Shown in pieces: positions 61,529 through 64,000 of a stretch of 64,000 bases of DNA. A program made the translations under genes and the position numbers. How positions within the stretch are numbered: position 1 is the first letter of the stretch; the number at the start of each line of letters is the position of its first letter. The notes under the pieces were generated by a model that made no database searches, was not told the DNA's origin, and saw nothing but the letters and a program-made list of their open reading frames with translations. Location of the stretch: positions 34,712 through 98,711 of the forward strand of contig WHUA01000016.1 of NCBI GenBank assembly GCA_009377445.1, given 5' to 3'. This DNA comes from Alphaproteobacteria bacterium (GTDB taxonomy: Bacteria; Pseudomonadota; Alphaproteobacteria; UBA8366).

Positions 61529-63625
61529 ATGGTCTGGACCTCGCTCGACTTCGCCCCGCTCGTGCCGCTGCCGGTGCTGATCGGCGCCTGCATCCTCGGA
61601 CTGCTCGCCGTGTGGCTGGGCTTTGCCGCGCGCGCCCGGGGCGCCCTTTTGCGCGCCGTTGCGGTCGCCGTGCTTCTGCTGGCGCTCGGCAATCCCGCGC
61701 TCGTGGAGGAGGAGCGCGAGCCGCTGAAGGACGTCGCGGCGGTGATCGTCGACGAATCGCCGAGCGTGTCGGTCGCGGACCGGAACGAGGCGGTCCAGAA
61801 AGCGCTCGCGGAGTACGAGGCGCAGCTTGCCCGCATGTCCGAAACGCTCGATGTCCGCGTCGTCCGCGTGAAGCACGAGAACATCTCGGAAGGCAGCGAA
61901 GGGACGAAGCTGATCGGGCCGCTGCAGCAGGCTGTGCGCGACGTGCCGGCAAAGCGGTTTGCGGGCGCCATCCTGCTGACCGACGGCCAGGTGCATGACG
62001 TCCCGAAGACGGCGGACAGATCGGCGCTGCCGGGCCCGGTGCACGTCGTGCTCGCCGGCAATAAGCAGGAGCTGGACCGGCGTCTCGTCATCGTTCAGGC
62101 GCCGCCCTACGGCATCGTCGGCAAGGAAGTCACGATGACGGTGCGGGTCGAGGATTACGGCAAGCAGCCGGGGGCGGTGGCGCCGGCGCGCCCGGCGGTC
62201 CTGACGATCCGACGCGACGGACAGGATCTGCGCGCCGAGGACGTGCCGGTCGGCATCGACCACTCGCTCACCTTCATGCTGGACCATGGCGGCCCGACCG
62301 TTTTCGAGATGTCGGTGTCGCCGATCGAGCGGGAGCTGACGCTCGCCAACAACAAGGCGGTGCTGTCGGTCAACGGCGTCCGGGACCGTCTGCGCGTGCT
62401 GCTGGTGTCCGGCGAGCCGCATGCCGGCGAGCGGACCTGGCGCAATCTCCTGAAATCCGACCCGTCGGTCGACCTCGTCCACTTCACGATCCTGCGCCCG
62501 CCGGAGAAGCAGGACGGCACGCCGATCCACGAGCTGTCGCTCATCTCCTTCCCCACGCGCGAGCTGTTCGAGGTGAAGCTGCAGGAATTCGACCTCGTCA
62601 TCTTCGACCGCTATCGCCGCCGCGGCGTGCTGCCCCCGGTGTACTTCCAGAATATCGTCGACTACGTCGAGCGCGGCGGGGCGCTGCTTTCGGCGACGGG
62701 GCCGACCTTCGCCAGCCCCTTCAGCCTATACCGCACGCCGCTGCAAACCGTATTGCCGGGCGAGCCTACCGGCGGCGTCGTGACGCGCGGCTATCGGCCG
62801 GAGGTGACGGATGTCGGCTTGCGTCATCCCGTCACCTCGGCGCTGCCCAACGGGCCCGAGGGGCACAACGACGGCCAGGCGGGCTGGGGCCGCTGGTTCC
62901 GCCAGATCGAGGTGGTGGCGAAGCGCGGCAACGTCCTGATGCGCGGCGTGGACGACAACCCGCTGCTCATCCTCGACCGCTTTGCCGAAGGGCGCGTCGC
63001 GCAGATCAACAGCGACCACATCTGGCTGTGGGCGCGCGGCTTCGAGGGCGGCGGCCCGCAGGCGGAGCTTCTGCGCCGCGTCGCGCATTGGCTGATGAAG
63101 GAGCCCGAGCTCGAAGAGAACGCGCTGAGGGCGCAGGTGAAGGACGGCAGGCTCGAGATCCTGCGCCGCAGCCTCGAGGACATCGAGCCGAAGGTCACCG
63201 TGACGGCGCCGGACGGCAGCACCAGCGAGGTCGAGCTCAAGAACACGGGGCCCGGACGCTATCAGGCGGCCTTGCCGGTGACGCAGACGGGCCTCTATTC
63301 GGTCAGCGACGGCGATCAGGTGGCCATGGCGGCGGCGGGTACCCTCAACCCGCTGGAGCTGGCGGATGTGAGGGCGACCGAAGCGCCGCTGGCGCCGGTT
63401 GCCGAAGCGACGCAAGGATCGATGCACTGGATGGCCGACGGACTGCCGGCCCTCCGCCGGATCGCGCCCGACCGCCGGACGTCCGGGCGCAACTGGATCG
63501 GCCTGGTGGCGAACGAAGACTACCTCGTGACGGGCGTGCGGCGGCTGCCGGCGATGCCGGCGCTTCTCGTGCTGGCCCTCGCCCTCGGCGCCGCCGCCGT
63601 CGGATGGCGCCGCGAGGGGAAGTAG
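61529..63625 (+). CDS. VWA-like/glutamine-amidotransferase-like membrane protein of the MoxR cluster
   Basis: A 698-aa membrane protein starting 3 bases after the DUF4159 gene. Two membrane segments (LIGACILGLLAVWLGFAARA; AVAVAVLLLALGNPALVE) are followed by an extracytoplasmic VWA-like segment (DVAAVIVDESPSVSVADRN, AGAILLTDGQVHDVP) with a DESPS variant of the MIDAS motif. Later LVIFDRYRRRGVLPPVYFQN and GGALLSATGPTFASPFS resemble a class I GATase-like fold often found in such proteins. A C-terminal helix ends near GWRREGK. Function unknown. Confidence 0.9.
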   Translation: MVWTSLDFAPLVPLPVLIGACILGLLAVWLGFAARARGALLRAVAVAVLLLALGNPALVEEEREPLKDVAAVIVDESPSVSVADRNEAVQKALAEYEAQLARMSETLDVRVVRVKHENISEGSEGTKLIGPLQQAVRDVPAKRFAGAILLTDGQVHDVPKTADRSALPGPVHVVLAGNKQELDRRLVIVQAPPYGIVGKEVTMTVRVEDYGKQPGAVAPARPAVLTIRRDGQDLRAEDVPVGIDHSLTFMLDHGGPTVFEMSVSPIERELTLANNKAVLSVNGVRDRLRVLLVSGEPHAGERTWRNLLKSDPSVDLVHFTILRPPEKQDGTPIHELSLISFPTRELFEVKLQEFDLVIFDRYRRRGVLPPVYFQNIVDYVERGGALLSATGPTFASPFSLYRTPLQTVLPGEPTGGVVTRGYRPEVTDVGLRHPVTSALPNGPEGHNDGQAGWGRWFRQIEVVAKRGNVLMRGVDDNPLLILDRFAEGRVAQINSDHIWLWARGFEGGGPQAELLRRVAHWLMKEPELEENALRAQVKDGRLEILRRSLEDIEPKVTVTAPDGSTSEVELKNTGPGRYQAALPVTQTGLYSVSDGDQVAMAAAGTLNPLELADVRATEAPLAPVAEATQGSMHWMADGLPALRRIAPDRRTSGRNWIGLVANEDYLVTGVRRLPAMPALLVLALALGAAAVGWRREGK

Positions 63626-63693
63626 GAAGCCGGACCTGTCCGCGCACCGGGGTTTCGGATCGGAAAAGTGTGTTAGATCAGCATACTGAAAAG

Positions 63694-63807
63694 TCCTCCC
63701 CCCTTGCGGGGGAGGATTTAGGTGGGGGGTAAGCCGCCTTTGGGGCGCCCGGATGTCTGGCGTGCGCCTACCCCCCACCCTGGCCCTCCCCCGCAAGGGG
63801 GGAGGGA
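63694..63807. repeat. Palindromic repeat element (about 114 bp)
   Basis: The left half (63694-63731, CCTCCCCCCTTGCGGGGGAGG then GGTGGGGGGTA) and the right half (63769-63807, TACCCCCCACCC then CCTCCCCCGCAAGGGGGGAGG) are near-perfect inverted repeats separated by 37 bases. Each half also contains its own hairpin. The form matches the short GC-rich palindromic intergenic repeats common in alphaproteobacterial genomes. No coding capacity. Confidence 0.8.
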
Positions 63808-63860
63808 AAAGAACATCGATTAGCGCACGGGAGGACTTTGCAGGGCCGCCCCCAAAAGAA

Positions 63861-63902
63861 AAGCCGCCGGTCCTGGCCCTTCTGGGCCCGAACCGGCGGC
63901 TT
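63861..63902 (-). terminator. Rho-independent terminator of the minus-strand gene at the window end
   Basis: AAGCCGCCGGT (63861-63871) and ACCGGCGGCTT (63892-63902) form a perfect 11-bp stem with an inner GGCCC/GGGCC helix. On the minus strand the stem is followed by TTTTCTTTT. It lies 23 bases beyond the stop at 63926. Confidence 0.85.
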
Positions 63903-63925
63903 GGTCTCTCGTCTTCGAAGACCGG

Positions 63926-64000
63926 TTATTTCTGATAGATGACGATCCCGCCCCGTTTCCCGCTGATGAGACCGGGCCCTTTGCCCATCGCGTCACCACC
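63926..64000 (-). CDS. C-terminal end of an unidentified gene (cut by window edge)
   Basis: The last 24 codons of a minus-strand gene that begins beyond the window, ending TAA at 63926-63928. The visible sequence is Gly-rich and basic (GKGPGLISGKRGGIVIYQK). I do not recognise the family. A strong minus-strand terminator directly downstream supports it as a real gene end. Confidence 0.6.
   Translation of the reverse strand, partial: GGDAMGKGPGLISGKRGGIVIYQK

Overview
GC-rich chromosomal DNA from an alphaproteobacterium, probably Rhodospirillales-like. The pointers are an ELM1-type protein, a UbiK/BMFP protein, a PetP/PetR-type regulator pair, a cytochrome bc1 operon, acidic-tailed L25, and a class GN sortase with its VIT/VWA partner. 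Gene density is high, many neighbours overlap by 1-4 bases, and no tRNA, rRNA, CRISPR array or transposase was found. The organism call is inferred from gene content, not from a database search.

Layout. 1-6.3 kb: 3' end of carB, greA, a divergent Lrp/ELM1 pair, then a tightly overlapping 2OG-Fe(II) oxygenase / unknown 636-aa protein / LysR set. 6.3-12 kb: a likely MmgR/suhB-type small RNA with its terminator, msrP, ZIP transporter and Dps (candidate Irr box), a 2-keto-4-pentenoate hydratase-type gene, and an EF-G-like GTPase gene broken by one missing base. 12-16.2 kb: panE, aspartate aminotransferase, a PhyH-type dioxygenase and an EamA transporter. 16.2-17.6 kb: a lower-GC two-gene module (small basic protein plus AbiEii-type nucleotidyltransferase), bounded by imperfect 31-bp copies of the eamA 3' end and driven by a promoter set between the arms of a perfect 15-bp inverted repeat. 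This is the clearest accessory island.

17.7-25 kb: VIT/VWA sortase target, class GN sortase, uvrB (probably leaderless), a small membrane protein, an enolase-superfamily enzyme, a PTR1/FolM-type SDR, then a 411-bp AT-rich gap with DnaA boxes. 25.5-32.8 kb: uvrC, pgsA, then molybdenum cofactor genes mobB-moeA-moaD-moaE, an iron-type alcohol dehydrogenase and a second EamA transporter. 32.7-40.4 kb: SDR, ilvE, MarR/OmpR/histidine kinase (PetP/PetR-like), a 46-aa membrane protein, csaA, TetR, proC, YbjN, UbiK.

40.5-49.4 kb: hldD, lgt, a MidA/NDUFAF7-type methyltransferase, pgeF, prs, rplY, pth, ychF, rhodanese, mtnP. 49.5-52 kb: petABC on the minus strand. 52.3-56.7 kb: trmL, hemF, a secreted protein, then cca, a NUDIX CoA pyrophosphatase and DUF1285 on the minus strand. 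56.8-63.6 kb: MoxR ATPase, DUF58, and two large membrane-anchored proteins (BatA/DUF4159 and a VWA-like partner). 63.6-64 kb: a palindromic repeat, a minus-strand terminator and the last 24 codons of an unidentified gene.

Functional links: the Moco operon can supply MsrP; the PetP/PetR-like regulators may act on petABC about 14 kb away; lgt, hldD and the MoxR cluster serve the envelope; UvrB and UvrC are in the same window but in different transcription units.
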